A stretch of DNA of 64,000 nt from Agrobacterium larrymoorei (GTDB lineage: Bacteria; Pseudomonadota; Alphaproteobacteria; Rhizobiales; Rhizobiaceae), in the NCBI RefSeq assembly GCF_005145045.1, contig NZ_CP039692.1, positions 550,001 to 614,000 on the forward strand, given 5' to 3'. The position numbers were made by a program, and so were the translations under genes. Shown here one piece after another: positions 47,479 to 56,951 of the stretch (positions within the stretch are counted from its first letter, which is position 1; each line of letters starts with the position of its first letter). The notes beneath the pieces are model-generated. The model made no database searches, was not told where the DNA came from, and was given only the letters and a program-made list of their open reading frames with translations.

Positions 47479-48717
47479 TTAAGCGACTTTCACGCCTAGC
47501 TCGCGGTACAGCTTCATCGTGCGCTCCAGAAAGGCCTTCTGCGAAAATTCCTTCTGCACCCAGTATCGCCCGCGCTGCCCCATCTCGCGCCGCTGGTTTC
47601 GCGAAAGCTGGTCCATGGCGGTCAGCGCGCGTGCCAGATCGTCCGGGTCACCCGGCGCGGCAATCAGGCCGGTTTCCCCATGCTGGATCAATTCCGGTAT
47701 GCCGCCAATATTGGTGCCGATAACCGGACGCCCAAGGGAATAGGCTTCCAAAAGGCTGACGGGCGCGTTCTCATACCATTCTGAAGGCAAAACGAGCGCC
47801 TTCGCACCCGCAATCATCTGATGCAGCGGGGAACCGGTCAGATAGCCGAGGAACTCCACATCCGCGCCCTCCCTCTCAGCCAGCGCACGCAAGGCGGCAT
47901 CATCGGGGCCTGTTCCGGCAATGCGAAGCCGGAGCTTTGCCCGCGCGGCAGCTTCAATCAGCGTGGCGACGCCCTTTTCCGGCGCAAGACGGCCAGCGAA
48001 GAGAAAATAGTCGCCTTCCTCCGCAGTCACCGGGTTTTCGCTAATGGCCTGCTCTACGAAATTGGGAATGTGAACCAGCTTCTCACGCGGCCAGCCCCAT
48101 TCCACCAGTTTCTGCTCATAGAAACGGCTTGGTACGACAAGCTTGTCGATGTAGTTGCGGTACAGCCCAAGCGCCCGGTGCACAGCCGTCTCCACCATAA
48201 CGAGACCACTGAGCGCCACGGATTCCTTCATGCAGCGGTGCAGCAGAACATTGTAGATGCGCCCGCCTTTGCACCTCTCGCACAGGCCATCCGGCGCCAG
48301 CATCTTGTAGGAGGGACAGGCGAGTTTAAGATCATGCACCGTCATTACGGTCGGAATTCCCTTCTGCTTCAGCAGCGGAAAGATTGACGGCGAGATGTGG
48401 TGATAAACATTGTGGGCATGGGCCACATCGGGCCTCGCCGCATCGATGAGCCGCGTCAGGCTGGCCTTTGCCTTGCGCGAATAGATGACCTCGATGGCGT
48501 GCTGGATCTTCTGACCAATCCCACCCTGACGCCCAAACTCTATTTCCGGCACGAAGTAGGATGACCAGTCCGTTGCTAGGTTGTTTGGATGCTGCATGGA
48601 AAACGGCACCGCCTGCCACCCGGCACGCTCGAACATATCCATCTGATCGAGAAAAATGGCCTCCGCACCGCCACGCCGATAATAGTAGTTGTTGATTGCA
48701 AGCAGCGTTCCAGCCAT
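47479..48717 (-). CDS. Glycosyltransferase, GT4 type (exopolysaccharide locus)
   Basis: 412 residues. NNYYYRRGGAEAIFLDQMDMFERAGW opening, HAHNVYHHISPSIFPLLKQKGIPTVMTVHDLKLACPSYKML, a zinc-like CERCKGGRIYNVLLHRC loop, and a donor domain with FLFAGRLAPEKGVATLIEAA and SEWYENAPVSLLEAYSLGRPVIGTNIGGIPELI. The CxxC...C loop is typical of one GT4 subgroup found in exopolysaccharide loci. The ATG at 48717 follows AGGAG by six bases. It is four bases from the methyltransferase stop on the other strand. Confidence 0.87.
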   Translation of the reverse strand: MAGTLLAINNYYYRRGGAEAIFLDQMDMFERAGWQAVPFSMQHPNNLATDWSSYFVPEIEFGRQGGIGQKIQHAIEVIYSRKAKASLTRLIDAARPDVAHAHNVYHHISPSIFPLLKQKGIPTVMTVHDLKLACPSYKMLAPDGLCERCKGGRIYNVLLHRCMKESVALSGLVMVETAVHRALGLYRNYIDKLVVPSRFYEQKLVEWGWPREKLVHIPNFVEQAISENPVTAEEGDYFLFAGRLAPEKGVATLIEAAARAKLRLRIAGTGPDDAALRALAEREGADVEFLGYLTGSPLHQMIAGAKALVLPSEWYENAPVSLLEAYSLGRPVIGTNIGGIPELIQHGETGLIAAPGDPDDLARALTAMDQLSRNQRREMGQRGRYWVQKEFSQKAFLERTMKLYRELGVKVA

Positions 48718-48726
48718 CACGCGCTC

Positions 48727-49497
48727 CTATCGCTCGATCTGATCGAGAGCATCCCGCACCGGCAGCACAAGACAGCCCTTGGAAACCGCGTAATGAACCA
48801 GCGTCGCAAAGGTGGATGGCGTGCAGCCATAGGGCGTCGGCGTCTCGCTGATATCATGAGTGAAGAAAACCAGCCAACCGGGCTCTGCCACCACTGCATC
48901 GATCTGGTTGACCAGCGCCAGTGCATCGCTTTCCGGCTGGCGAATTTCCATGCCCCAGAGATAGGACCGGTTCACCTCGCCGCGATTGATCCGGTCGCCG
49001 CCGCCACGCGCGGTGTCGTATCGCTCGGCAAAGAGACGCCGGTGCCGCAGCGAGCCCTGATTATAGGGATAGGCAAAATTCCGCCGCCCCGCCCCTGCCT
49101 TAAAACCATCCAGCAGTTCGTCGTTCTGTTCCAGATCGTCGCGAAGCTCTTCGCTGGAAAGCGAATGTACGGCCTTATGCGCAAAGGTATGGCAACCGAT
49201 TTCGTGACCGGCCTCGGCAAGCTGCTTGCAGCCCTGCGCCGAAATCAAGGTCCGGTCCGGCTCGATCCTGCCTAGCAAATCCCCGGCGATATAGAAGGTG
49301 CCTCTAACACCGTTTTCCTCGAGTATCCTTGCCCCCGCCGTCAGCGCGGTGTCGGGCACATCGTCAAAGGTGAAGGAAACGACGGGCCGGGTGCAGGCAA
49401 CGTTCAGCGTGGCAGCGGGAAAAGCCCTCACCGCCCGCTCCGCCACCCGCTCGCGCAGATGCCTGAACTTGCCCTCGACACTAGACAGCAACGGCAT
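48727..49497 (-). CDS. Polysaccharide deacetylase (NodB homology domain)
   Basis: CE4 deacetylase of 256 residues. Motif 1 VVSFTFDDVP carries the catalytic and metal-binding aspartates; motif 2 is AGHEIGCHTFAHKAVHSL with two histidines; the later motif RNFAYPYNQGS. The C-terminal LVFFTHDISETPTPYGC contains the catalytic histidine. No signal peptide, so it may act on lipid-linked intermediates in the cytoplasm. Its presence implies an N-acetylated sugar in the repeat unit. Overlaps the polymerase gene by 17 bases. Confidence 0.88.
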   Translation of the reverse strand: MPLLSSVEGKFRHLRERVAERAVRAFPAATLNVACTRPVVSFTFDDVPDTALTAGARILEENGVRGTFYIAGDLLGRIEPDRTLISAQGCKQLAEAGHEIGCHTFAHKAVHSLSSEELRDDLEQNDELLDGFKAGAGRRNFAYPYNQGSLRHRRLFAERYDTARGGGDRINRGEVNRSYLWGMEIRQPESDALALVNQIDAVVAEPGWLVFFTHDISETPTPYGCTPSTFATLVHYAVSKGCLVLPVRDALDQIER

Positions 49498-50818
49498 GCT
49501 TACCCTCCCAACCCGGCGATGGCTCGTTGACGAGGTTCATTCGCGATTGCATTTCCAGCCCGAAAATCGAGACGAGGAAGAAGAAGAAAATCGGGCTGCC
49601 GCTTTGAAAGAAAATGACTTCCAAGCACCCTGCATAAAGCACGTAGAGCCAAACCCGCATGAACAGCCGTGTCAGCGCAGGACTGTTGGCAGGCGCCGAA
49701 TCCAGCCGACCGATGGCGCGTAGAGGCACGAAAATGACGAGCGCGATGGACAGGAGAAAGCCCGGCAGTCCGGTCGTCAGAAACGCATCGACATAGGCAT
49801 TGTGCCCATTGAACGCCTTAACCGCCCACGTCTCCAGCCCGGCAGAACTCTGGGTAATATCGGCGGTCTGCCAAAATCCCTGAAAGCCATAACCAAGGAT
49901 CGGAGATTCGGCGATGGCATCGAAAGCCACCTTCCAGATATCGGTTCTGTTGGTGAAAGTGGGGTCCACGCCGAGCGACGCCACGACATCGCGAAACTCC
50001 TTGGAGAGCGAAGCACCGAGCGCGAGAAGATTGAACGCGGCAATCCCGCCCACCGCAATGGGCCACCGGGTCCAGCGAAATTTCTCGAATATCCATTGCA
50101 GAATAAGGATCATCGGCAACATGGCGGTGGAGGATTTACCGCCGGTATGGATCAGGAAGAAAACCGACAGCGCGATGACCGCAATCCCGCTTTTCTTCCA
50201 ACCGACACTATGGAAATAAAGCCCGAAAAACGCCGACATCAGCATCACGGCGGCGGCAAGGTTCTTGTGTGAATATTGCCCGCGCCAGAAACCCGCATTC
50301 ATCGGCTCCACCAATTCATTGGCCTGGTGGATGGCGAGTGTCGGTAAAAACATCACGCCGAAATAGGCAAAGCCCAGCGTTATCGCCGTGCCATAAACCA
50401 TCAGCCGCGAAAACTGCTCCTCGGATCGCGGCAGAAGCAGAAACATCCCAGCATTGGCGCAGGTCAAAAACGCGAGGATCAGACGTTTTATCGCATCCAT
50501 CGGATAGTTGGACAGCGCTGAGGAAATGAAGAACCAGGTAAAGAGCGCGATCACCAATATTCGCGGCTGACAGATTTGCGCCCTTAGCGGATGCGTCAGC
50601 GCCGCATAAATCGTCAACAACGTCAGGCACAGAAAAATAAGCTGGTTCAGCAGGTTGGAACCACCCGTCGCGTCCGAACCGCTCGCCTCCACCTTCACCA
50701 GATCGACATAAGGATTGGTGGTAATCCAGAAGAACAGGAACAACCCCATGAAGATCAGCACCCTGATCTTGCCATGGTGGCCATTATCCTCTTCTCTCGA
50801 TAACCGCTCCGTCTGCAT
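49481..50818 (-). CDS. O-antigen ligase/Wzy-family polysaccharide polymerase (ExoQ-like)
   Basis: Polytopic membrane protein of 445 residues with 10-11 membrane segments and the Wzy_C signature region RTDIWKVAFDAIAESPILGYGFQGFWQ followed by FNGHNAYVDAFLTTGLPGFLLSIALVIF. The GGKSSTAMLP segment is typical of ExoQ/Wzy polymerases. It should polymerise repeat units in the periplasm. The ATG at 50818 overlaps the Wzz gene stop. Confidence 0.87.
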   Translation of the reverse strand: MQTERLSREEDNGHHGKIRVLIFMGLFLFFWITTNPYVDLVKVEASGSDATGGSNLLNQLIFLCLTLLTIYAALTHPLRAQICQPRILVIALFTWFFISSALSNYPMDAIKRLILAFLTCANAGMFLLLPRSEEQFSRLMVYGTAITLGFAYFGVMFLPTLAIHQANELVEPMNAGFWRGQYSHKNLAAAVMLMSAFFGLYFHSVGWKKSGIAVIALSVFFLIHTGGKSSTAMLPMILILQWIFEKFRWTRWPIAVGGIAAFNLLALGASLSKEFRDVVASLGVDPTFTNRTDIWKVAFDAIAESPILGYGFQGFWQTADITQSSAGLETWAVKAFNGHNAYVDAFLTTGLPGFLLSIALVIFVPLRAIGRLDSAPANSPALTRLFMRVWLYVLYAGCLEVIFFQSGSPIFFFFLVSIFGLEMQSRMNLVNEPSPGWEGKHAVAV

Positions 50819-52296
50819 CAGATGATCCGTTCGAAACGCCAGTTGTTTGCGCGAAGCACGATGATGATGCGGGTCGCGATCACCATGACGATGCCCAGAA
50901 GAAGCCCGCCGATCACCCCGCCGATTGCCAGCATGGCAGTGGAAGGCGGCCAGCTGCGCTTTTCCGGCGGCACCGGCTCCGTCACGATCCTGAGGTTAGA
51001 AACGCTGATCTGCTGCTGCTCGGTCGTTTCACCCACGCGCTTGAGGAAGGTGTCGTAAAGCGCGGCCTTCGCCTCGCTGTTGCGCTGAAGTTCCTGCAAT
51101 TGCACCTGCGCGGCATCGTCGGTGGAAACACGTCCACGCGCTGCCTCCAGCTGCTGGCGAACCGAATCCATCGTAGCCTGCGCCTGATCCATCTCGATCT
51201 TCACCGCTGCCAGAGATCGCTCCGTTTCCCGAGCAAGTGCCGTGCGCAGTGTGGCAAGCTGTGCCTGAGCGCTCATCAGCTTCGGGTAGCGCGATCCATA
51301 GGTCAGCGCCAGATCGTCATATTGCTGTTTCGTCTGGATATATTGCGACCTGAGCGCCGCCAGCATCGGGGAATCGAGCGTGTCGGAAGGCGCCATCACC
51401 GTATCGGATGCGGGCTGGCTCAGCCTGTTGTAGCGCGCTTTCGCCTCCGCCAGCTTGGTGGAAGCTTCATTCATCAGCGTGTTAAGTTGCGAAAGGCTCT
51501 GGACATTGACGGAGCCGGAGCCACCAAGATCGAGAAGATTATTCCTTTGCCGGAACTGCAGAACGGCATTCGCCGCTTCCGTCGCCTGAAGTCGTAATTC
51601 CTCCAGCCGCCCGGCCAGTGCCTGGCTGGCATTGCGGGCAAGGTCGGTCTGCGTTGCCTCAAGCTCTTCGCGGAAAGCCCGTGCAAGCGTGGAAACCACG
51701 CTTACGGATTTCTGCGGGTCGCGGGTCCAGAGGCTGATATTGACGAGATAGGTGCCGCCTTCGCGGGCAACGGTAATGCGCTGCGCAAGCGTCCGCATCG
51801 CGTTCACGGTGCCATCATCCTCTGCCGGTCGCGGCGTCGTGGGCTTCAGCCAGCTTAGCAGGCCGCCCTCCTCGCTCTCCACGGCAGCGTTGAATTCCGG
51901 AAGTTGCTGCAAATTCTCCCGCTCCACCGTGCGCCGCAACACGTTGCCGGATTTGATCAGGAGCAGCTTGCTGGAAATATCCAGAATCTGTGCGTCGCTC
52001 TGAATATTCGGCGTCGTCAACTCGTTCGGCACCACCTGTCCCGTGGGCGGCGGCAGCAGCACGTCGAGGGTCGAGGTGTAACGCGGCTTCACCGCAACGC
52101 CGAAGGCCACACCCAAAGCACCACCAAGAAGTGCAAATAAAACAACGAACGGAATGCCACGGCGCAGCCAGATCACCAGTTTTTCAGGCGTAATGATCGC
52201 GCTTGAAGGCGTCGAAACCTCTGGATCAACTGCGGCGCGTGGCGCGGAACGCTCAAATCTCCGCTCCATCCGCTTCTCAGTTGGGTACTCGTACAT
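50818..52296 (-). CDS. Polysaccharide co-polymerase/chain-length protein (Wzz/GumC type)
   Basis: 492 residues. Membrane segment near residues 48-70 (FVVLFALLGGALGVAFGVAV), the Wzz opening KPRYTSTLDVLLPPPTGQVV, a long coiled-coil middle region (residues about 200-400, SQALAGRLEELRLQATEAANAVLQFRQRNN), the proline-rich RIVTEPVPPEKRSWPPST, and a second membrane segment. It ends without the tyrosine kinase domain that ExoP carries. The kinase, if needed, must be separate. First gene of a Wzz-Wzy-deacetylase-GT operon on the minus strand. Confidence 0.87.
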   Translation of the reverse strand: MYEYPTEKRMERRFERSAPRAAVDPEVSTPSSAIITPEKLVIWLRRGIPFVVLFALLGGALGVAFGVAVKPRYTSTLDVLLPPPTGQVVPNELTTPNIQSDAQILDISSKLLLIKSGNVLRRTVERENLQQLPEFNAAVESEEGGLLSWLKPTTPRPAEDDGTVNAMRTLAQRITVAREGGTYLVNISLWTRDPQKSVSVVSTLARAFREELEATQTDLARNASQALAGRLEELRLQATEAANAVLQFRQRNNLLDLGGSGSVNVQSLSQLNTLMNEASTKLAEAKARYNRLSQPASDTVMAPSDTLDSPMLAALRSQYIQTKQQYDDLALTYGSRYPKLMSAQAQLATLRTALARETERSLAAVKIEMDQAQATMDSVRQQLEAARGRVSTDDAAQVQLQELQRNSEAKAALYDTFLKRVGETTEQQQISVSNLRIVTEPVPPEKRSWPPSTAMLAIGGVIGGLLLGIVMVIATRIIIVLRANNWRFERII

Positions 52297-52420
52297 AAGC
52301 GACGGACCTCTATGTCAATCAAAACGAAACATTTTCACTATATACGATTTTACTAAATCACATAGACCGCTGAGAAATGGTTTACAGCAACGATCTTTTT
52401 GCGGCATGGAGATGAATTAT

Positions 52421-53710
52421 ATGACGAAGGACGCAAAAAAGAACAAGTCAGGGTTGCTCGGCATGCTGCTGTCCTACAGCGCGTCCTCGGCCAGCCTGTT
52501 GATTGCCAATGCGGCACAGCTCATAACCTTTGCCATATTGGCCCGTTCCTTCGGCGCAGAAGAATTTGGCCGCTATGTTTCCTTCATCGCCATCACCAGC
52601 ATTGCCGTCCACCTTTGCGGGCTTGGCGCATCGGAATGCCTTGTGCGCCGCGTGCCGCAGGATCCGGCCTGCTTCCCTCGCATCTTCGGCCATAACCTCA
52701 TTCTCACCTTTGTCAGTGGCGCGGTTCTGGTGACACTGGGAACCGTGGTCCTGCCGGAATTCATCAGCTTCGGTGAGGCGACAGGCCAGAGTGTCTGGGT
52801 TACATTCCAGCTGCTCTTGACCAATGTCGTCCTCGTTCGCCTGATCATGCTGAGCGAAAGCATTTTCCTCGCCCATTCCAGATATGGCGCGGCCAATGCT
52901 TCGGTCGTCGGCTTCGCCTTCATCCGCACCATCGCGGCGGCGCTCGCCTGTTTCGTATTCCATGTCGGCACCGTGGAGGCCTGGGCCACATGGCAGCTTG
53001 CCGCGCATCTCCTCATCCTCGTGCTTTATGCCGTCTTCGCCTTTCGCATCGGCCGCCCGAAATATGCGGTGGATAGAGATGAGATCCGGCTCGGGCTGCT
53101 CTTCGCCACGCCCTTCATTTTCCGCGCAGTGCGCCAGAATGTGGACCTTCTGGTGCTGGGTTTCGTGGCAGGTGCGGAAGTGGTCGGCAGTTATGGCGTT
53201 GCCCGGCGGATCACGGATAGCAGCTATATGGCAATCGATGCGCTGAACCGCCTCGTCTATCCGCGTCTCGCGGTCGCCAGCATGCAGGGCATCCACCACG
53301 CCTTCCGCCTGACGATCCGTATTCTTGGCGTAGCACTTGCGCTTGGCCTCGTGGCGGCAATCGTCATTTTCGCTTCCGCCTCCTTCATGCCGTTGATCTT
53401 CGGGCCGGAATATGTGTCGCTGCCGCATTTCCTCAAGATCATGGCTTGGCTGATCGTTCTCATCGCCGTCTGGTCCATCGCGGTCGATCTGCTTGGCGCC
53501 GCTGGCCGCCATTCTTCGCGCGCCTGGGTTCTCAACCTGTCCAACGGCATCGGCGCGCTGTTGATCGGCGTGGCCGCATGGGCGTGGCCGCCCTACGGCA
53601 TCTTCATCGCAGCCTACATCATAGAATTCAGCATCGTTGTGGCGGCGTGGCTCGTCGTTCGTACCCATGTCACCCGTTCTTTGAGGAAAAGCCTGGAGGT
53701 TCAACAATGA
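52421..53710 (+). CDS. Wzx-like oligosaccharide flippase
   Basis: Polytopic protein of 429 residues with twelve or more membrane segments in the polysaccharide transport family (MATE-like fold). Opening SASSASLLIANAAQLITFAILARSFGAEEFGRYVSFIAI is typical. The ATG at 52421 has GGAG nine bases upstream, better than ATG 52406 or 52412. It is divergent from the Wzz gene over a 124-base promoter region and overlaps the next gene in an ATGA arrangement. It should move lipid-linked repeat units to the periplasmic face. Confidence 0.87.
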   Translation: MTKDAKKNKSGLLGMLLSYSASSASLLIANAAQLITFAILARSFGAEEFGRYVSFIAITSIAVHLCGLGASECLVRRVPQDPACFPRIFGHNLILTFVSGAVLVTLGTVVLPEFISFGEATGQSVWVTFQLLLTNVVLVRLIMLSESIFLAHSRYGAANASVVGFAFIRTIAAALACFVFHVGTVEAWATWQLAAHLLILVLYAVFAFRIGRPKYAVDRDEIRLGLLFATPFIFRAVRQNVDLLVLGFVAGAEVVGSYGVARRITDSSYMAIDALNRLVYPRLAVASMQGIHHAFRLTIRILGVALALGLVAAIVIFASASFMPLIFGPEYVSLPHFLKIMAWLIVLIAVWSIAVDLLGAAGRHSSRAWVLNLSNGIGALLIGVAAWAWPPYGIFIAAYIIEFSIVVAAWLVVRTHVTRSLRKSLEVQQ

Positions 53711-54792
53711 CGGCAGAGCAGACGAAACTGAGGCCAGCGGCCCCATCGGATATTCCGCAGATCCGCGAAATGTTCATCTCCGTTTTCCGGCCTCACTCCA
53801 GCCCGGATAAGGACGATCTGGACGCCAGCCTGTCTCAGATGCTGTTCAGCCATCCCAACTATACCGGCGAAAATGGCAGCATGGTTTCAGCGGATGACAA
53901 TGGCACCGTCAAAAGCGCCATGACCATCGTTCCCCTCAGCTATCGTGTGGGTGAAGATATGGTCACGGGGCGAATGGCCTGCACCTTCATGGCAACCGAT
54001 GATGCCAGCCCCCGCAGCATCGCAGCTTTGATCTTCCAGTTGCGCCCACGCGGCACCGAACTCATCTTTTCAGATAGCGCCGCCCCCGTCAGCCTCTCTC
54101 ATCTCAGAGCCATCGGCGCCGTCGAATTGCCGGTTCAAGGCCTGCGCTGGTACAAGCTGTTCCGGCCCCTGCCAGCGACAGCAGGCTATGTGCGGCGCAG
54201 GCTTTTTGCCCGGGCGCCACGCTTCATCAAGCCCGGAAAACTTCCCGAATACGCACTGGCCGCAGGCGCGAAAACACCCGCAGGCTACAGCGTTTTCGAG
54301 GCAACGACCGAATCCTTTGCCGAAAATGCCAACCGCTTTCTCTCCCGCTATGTCGTAGCCCCGGTCTATACGCCAGCCAATGTGGAATGGGCCATTGCCG
54401 CATCGGACAGGCCGGGCGGGCGCAGCAAGCTTGGCCTTGCACAGGTGCATAATGAAAACGGGGAGATTTGCGGGGTTTTTTCCTTCGCTGGCGTGCTCGG
54501 CAGCGAAGCGCAGATCCTCGATCTTCTTTATGCGGATGGCGAGCTTGATAATGTTCTCGATGCCACGCTGGCAGCGCTTGATGCCTCCGGCTTTGCCTTT
54601 GCCTCAGCGCCCTTGAGGCCGGAAACCATCCCCTCCCTCACCCGCTATAACCACATCTGGTATCGTCACATTACCGGCGTTGCCGGAGCATCTCGCTCAC
54701 CAGGGTTCAAGGACGCGATGAGAAGCGGGCAGGCCTATATTGGCGGTATAGCAGGCGAAAGCTGGAGCCGTCTGGTGCGCGATTTTTACTGA
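53707..54792 (+). CDS. GNAT-like acyltransferase associated with exopolysaccharide locus
   Basis: 361 residues. N-terminal GNAT-like half, KLRPAAPSDIPQIREMFISVFRPHSSP, MVSADDNGTVKSAMTIVPLSYRVGEDMVTGRMACTFMATDDASPR. The second half has a similar outline, suggesting a tandem GNAT or FemAB-like architecture. The start overlaps the flippase stop (ATGA), so both are co-translated. The 7-base overlap of its end with the convergent glycosidase gene is unusual but clean. Probable N- or O-acylation of a sugar; not certain. Confidence 0.65.
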   Translation: MTAEQTKLRPAAPSDIPQIREMFISVFRPHSSPDKDDLDASLSQMLFSHPNYTGENGSMVSADDNGTVKSAMTIVPLSYRVGEDMVTGRMACTFMATDDASPRSIAALIFQLRPRGTELIFSDSAAPVSLSHLRAIGAVELPVQGLRWYKLFRPLPATAGYVRRRLFARAPRFIKPGKLPEYALAAGAKTPAGYSVFEATTESFAENANRFLSRYVVAPVYTPANVEWAIAASDRPGGRSKLGLAQVHNENGEICGVFSFAGVLGSEAQILDLLYADGELDNVLDATLAALDASGFAFASAPLRPETIPSLTRYNHIWYRHITGVAGASRSPGFKDAMRSGQAYIGGIAGESWSRLVRDFY

Positions 54793-56951
54793 GCCGCATC
54801 ACGCTCGACAAGAAAATACGTCGTCGGCCCGTCAGGCGTGTCATTCGTCAGCCGGATCGCATCGCGTCCACGCGCGGTGGTCACTGGTGAATGAACGTGC
54901 CCATCCAGCCCCACAGGCGAAATTCTGAAATTACCTTCGTCTTCAAAGCGCAGGCCAATTTCCATGCGCCGCACCATCACCGGCAAATCACCGAAATCCT
55001 CGATCACCCGCTGATCATTATCGCGAAATCTCATGCCGGAATTGTGCGCGTCGGAGGCCAAGATCAGAAGCTGCCTCTTGCTCTCAGCCAACGGCAATCC
55101 GTCGAGCGAAGACAGGCCAAAAAGGCCGCGCCCATCTGCGGATTGAAGACTGACCGCCCCAAGCTGGATATCCGCGTCGATGCGTTCAAACGCCACCGCC
55201 TGCGTCAGAGGCGATCTCAGCGCCAGCATTTTCTTCGGCGCATCCAGTTCCAGTTCACCACTCTGGCTGACGACCTCACCACGATCCAGATCAGCCGGAC
55301 TCGCCGGGTCAAGCTGCCCCGTCTCCTTCAGCTTCGCCAAAACGGCCATGGCCGACTGCCCCTCGCGCACGGGCGCGACGCTTACCGTATCTGCATCTGC
55401 CTCTTGCGAAGCCTGAAGCCCAATCTTTCCAACCAGACCAAGCCGCGTCAGCAGTTCCGGCTCCATATCGTTGATCCCATCAGGCAAACCCGCCTGCCCA
55501 TCGACGAGAAGCGGAATTTCCAGCGAAGCGGCCCTGGCATCCCCGCGGCGAAAGATGAGAGCGGCCAGAGTCTCCCCCGCCCGCGCCACCGGGTCGAGCG
55601 CAATCGCGTAAGGAAGCATCTGCTTCTTATGCGGAAAATCCTCACCATAGGACAGGATGATTGGACCGTGCGCATGGCGGCACAGCACATCCCAATCCTG
55701 AAGTGCGGCAAAGGCGGGTGCTGCAAGCCCCGCCTCGTATCGATAGGGGCTCCAGAACAAGTGATCATATTCCGTAATGAAGAAAGGGCGCTCCAGCCAC
55801 CGAGCGGCACCGATGGTGCGCAGATAAAGCAGCCCGTCTTCCAGCGAGCTCTTGCCCTGAATGCTGGTGCCCGGCGCGTAAGAATCCACCCAATCCTGAT
55901 AGGTATTCATCGCCACGGCGTGCTGAATGCTGCGGGTGATCCCCGTCTGGATCGTCGGCCAGTTATTGTAGGGCAGCACGATGCCCATGAAACCCAGATC
56001 TCGCAGCGCCGCTGTAAAGCGCCCGGTTGCGCGTTGCTCCACATCGATGAAAAAGGATTGCAGATCGCGCATCCGCTCGCTGCGCTCGTATCGGTTGGTC
56101 GGCAGCGCTATGGAACGATCATCCAGATTGCCCTCCTTCGCCCACCAGCCCCATTTTTCGGTCAGCGCCGCATCGGAACCGTATTTCTTCGCCAGCCAAT
56201 CGTTGAAAAGCGGCTTGAGGCGCGGCGAGAACGTGGCTCCCCGCACGCCCTCCTGCATCATGGAATCGAATTCCAGCCCATTCTCGTTGAAGGACACGAT
56301 GGCAACCAGCGCCGGATCGCGTATCGGCGCAATGCCCGTATAGGGATTGACCTTCGCCAAAAACAGCTGCTGAAATTTCAGCCAGTGGCTGAACTCCGCG
56401 TCATCGATCTGCGCACCAAGCTTCAGTTCGCCCTTCACCTCCCAGCGATCCTCGTACCCGCCATAGGCCCCGCGCGAAGAACTCAGCCCGTCGACAATCC
56501 AGTAAATGCCGTTCCGCTTCAGCGCAGCCATCAGATAATGAACGCGGTCGAGAACCTCCGGATTGAAATCGAAGTCCTCCGCCCGCCCTACCATGAGCGC
56601 CGCATCCACATAGTGAAAACGGGCAATGTTGTAGCCGTGCATTTTCAGCTGTGCTGCATAACGATCCGCCGTCTCATGATCCGGGAACCCGCCAGAGGCG
56701 GGGCTCCAGGCCAGAGATGCGCAAAGAAAGCGCTGCGCACTTCCATTAACCGGCGCAAGCTTCCCCTTTCCATTGATTGCTATGCGTTGCGCCTCATCAA
56801 TGGGCTGGTTTGGAAGAATTTGTGAAAAATCGAGCGGGCTTCCCGGCTGCACTTCCAGCGATTGCTCCCGCACCGCAAGCCACTCTTCCGCTGTGGCTGG
56901 TTGCCAGAAGGCGACAATGGCAAGAAGGCAGGAGGCGAAAGCTATTCTCAT
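54786..56951 (-). CDS. Secreted glycoside hydrolase-like protein (GH-A clan, GH5-like)
   Basis: 721 residues with signal peptide MRIAFASCLLAIVAFWQPATA. A TIM-barrel of clan GH-A type spans roughly residues 75-450. Candidate acid/base Glu223 lies in AIVSFNENGLEF and nucleophile Glu394 in FFITEYDHLFWSPYR, the usual strand 4 and strand 7 positions. The C-terminal 250 residues look like beta-sandwich domains. It may trim, release or degrade the exopolysaccharide of this locus in the periplasm. Specific linkage cannot be read. Confidence 0.7.
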   Translation of the reverse strand: MRIAFASCLLAIVAFWQPATAEEWLAVREQSLEVQPGSPLDFSQILPNQPIDEAQRIAINGKGKLAPVNGSAQRFLCASLAWSPASGGFPDHETADRYAAQLKMHGYNIARFHYVDAALMVGRAEDFDFNPEVLDRVHYLMAALKRNGIYWIVDGLSSSRGAYGGYEDRWEVKGELKLGAQIDDAEFSHWLKFQQLFLAKVNPYTGIAPIRDPALVAIVSFNENGLEFDSMMQEGVRGATFSPRLKPLFNDWLAKKYGSDAALTEKWGWWAKEGNLDDRSIALPTNRYERSERMRDLQSFFIDVEQRATGRFTAALRDLGFMGIVLPYNNWPTIQTGITRSIQHAVAMNTYQDWVDSYAPGTSIQGKSSLEDGLLYLRTIGAARWLERPFFITEYDHLFWSPYRYEAGLAAPAFAALQDWDVLCRHAHGPIILSYGEDFPHKKQMLPYAIALDPVARAGETLAALIFRRGDARAASLEIPLLVDGQAGLPDGINDMEPELLTRLGLVGKIGLQASQEADADTVSVAPVREGQSAMAVLAKLKETGQLDPASPADLDRGEVVSQSGELELDAPKKMLALRSPLTQAVAFERIDADIQLGAVSLQSADGRGLFGLSSLDGLPLAESKRQLLILASDAHNSGMRFRDNDQRVIEDFGDLPVMVRRMEIGLRFEDEGNFRISPVGLDGHVHSPVTTARGRDAIRLTNDTPDGPTTYFLVERDAAQ

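Noticed and set aside
52448-53746. Minus-strand open frame opposite the flippase gene
   Set aside because: It is strongly charged and motif-free, whereas the plus-strand product has regular membrane segments typical of Wzx.
54891-56825. Plus-strand open frame of about 640 codons opposite the glycosidase gene
   Set aside because: The minus-strand protein has a signal peptide and catalytic motifs; the plus-strand translation is low in structure and rich in Arg/Pro/His, as expected for a GC-rich shadow frame.
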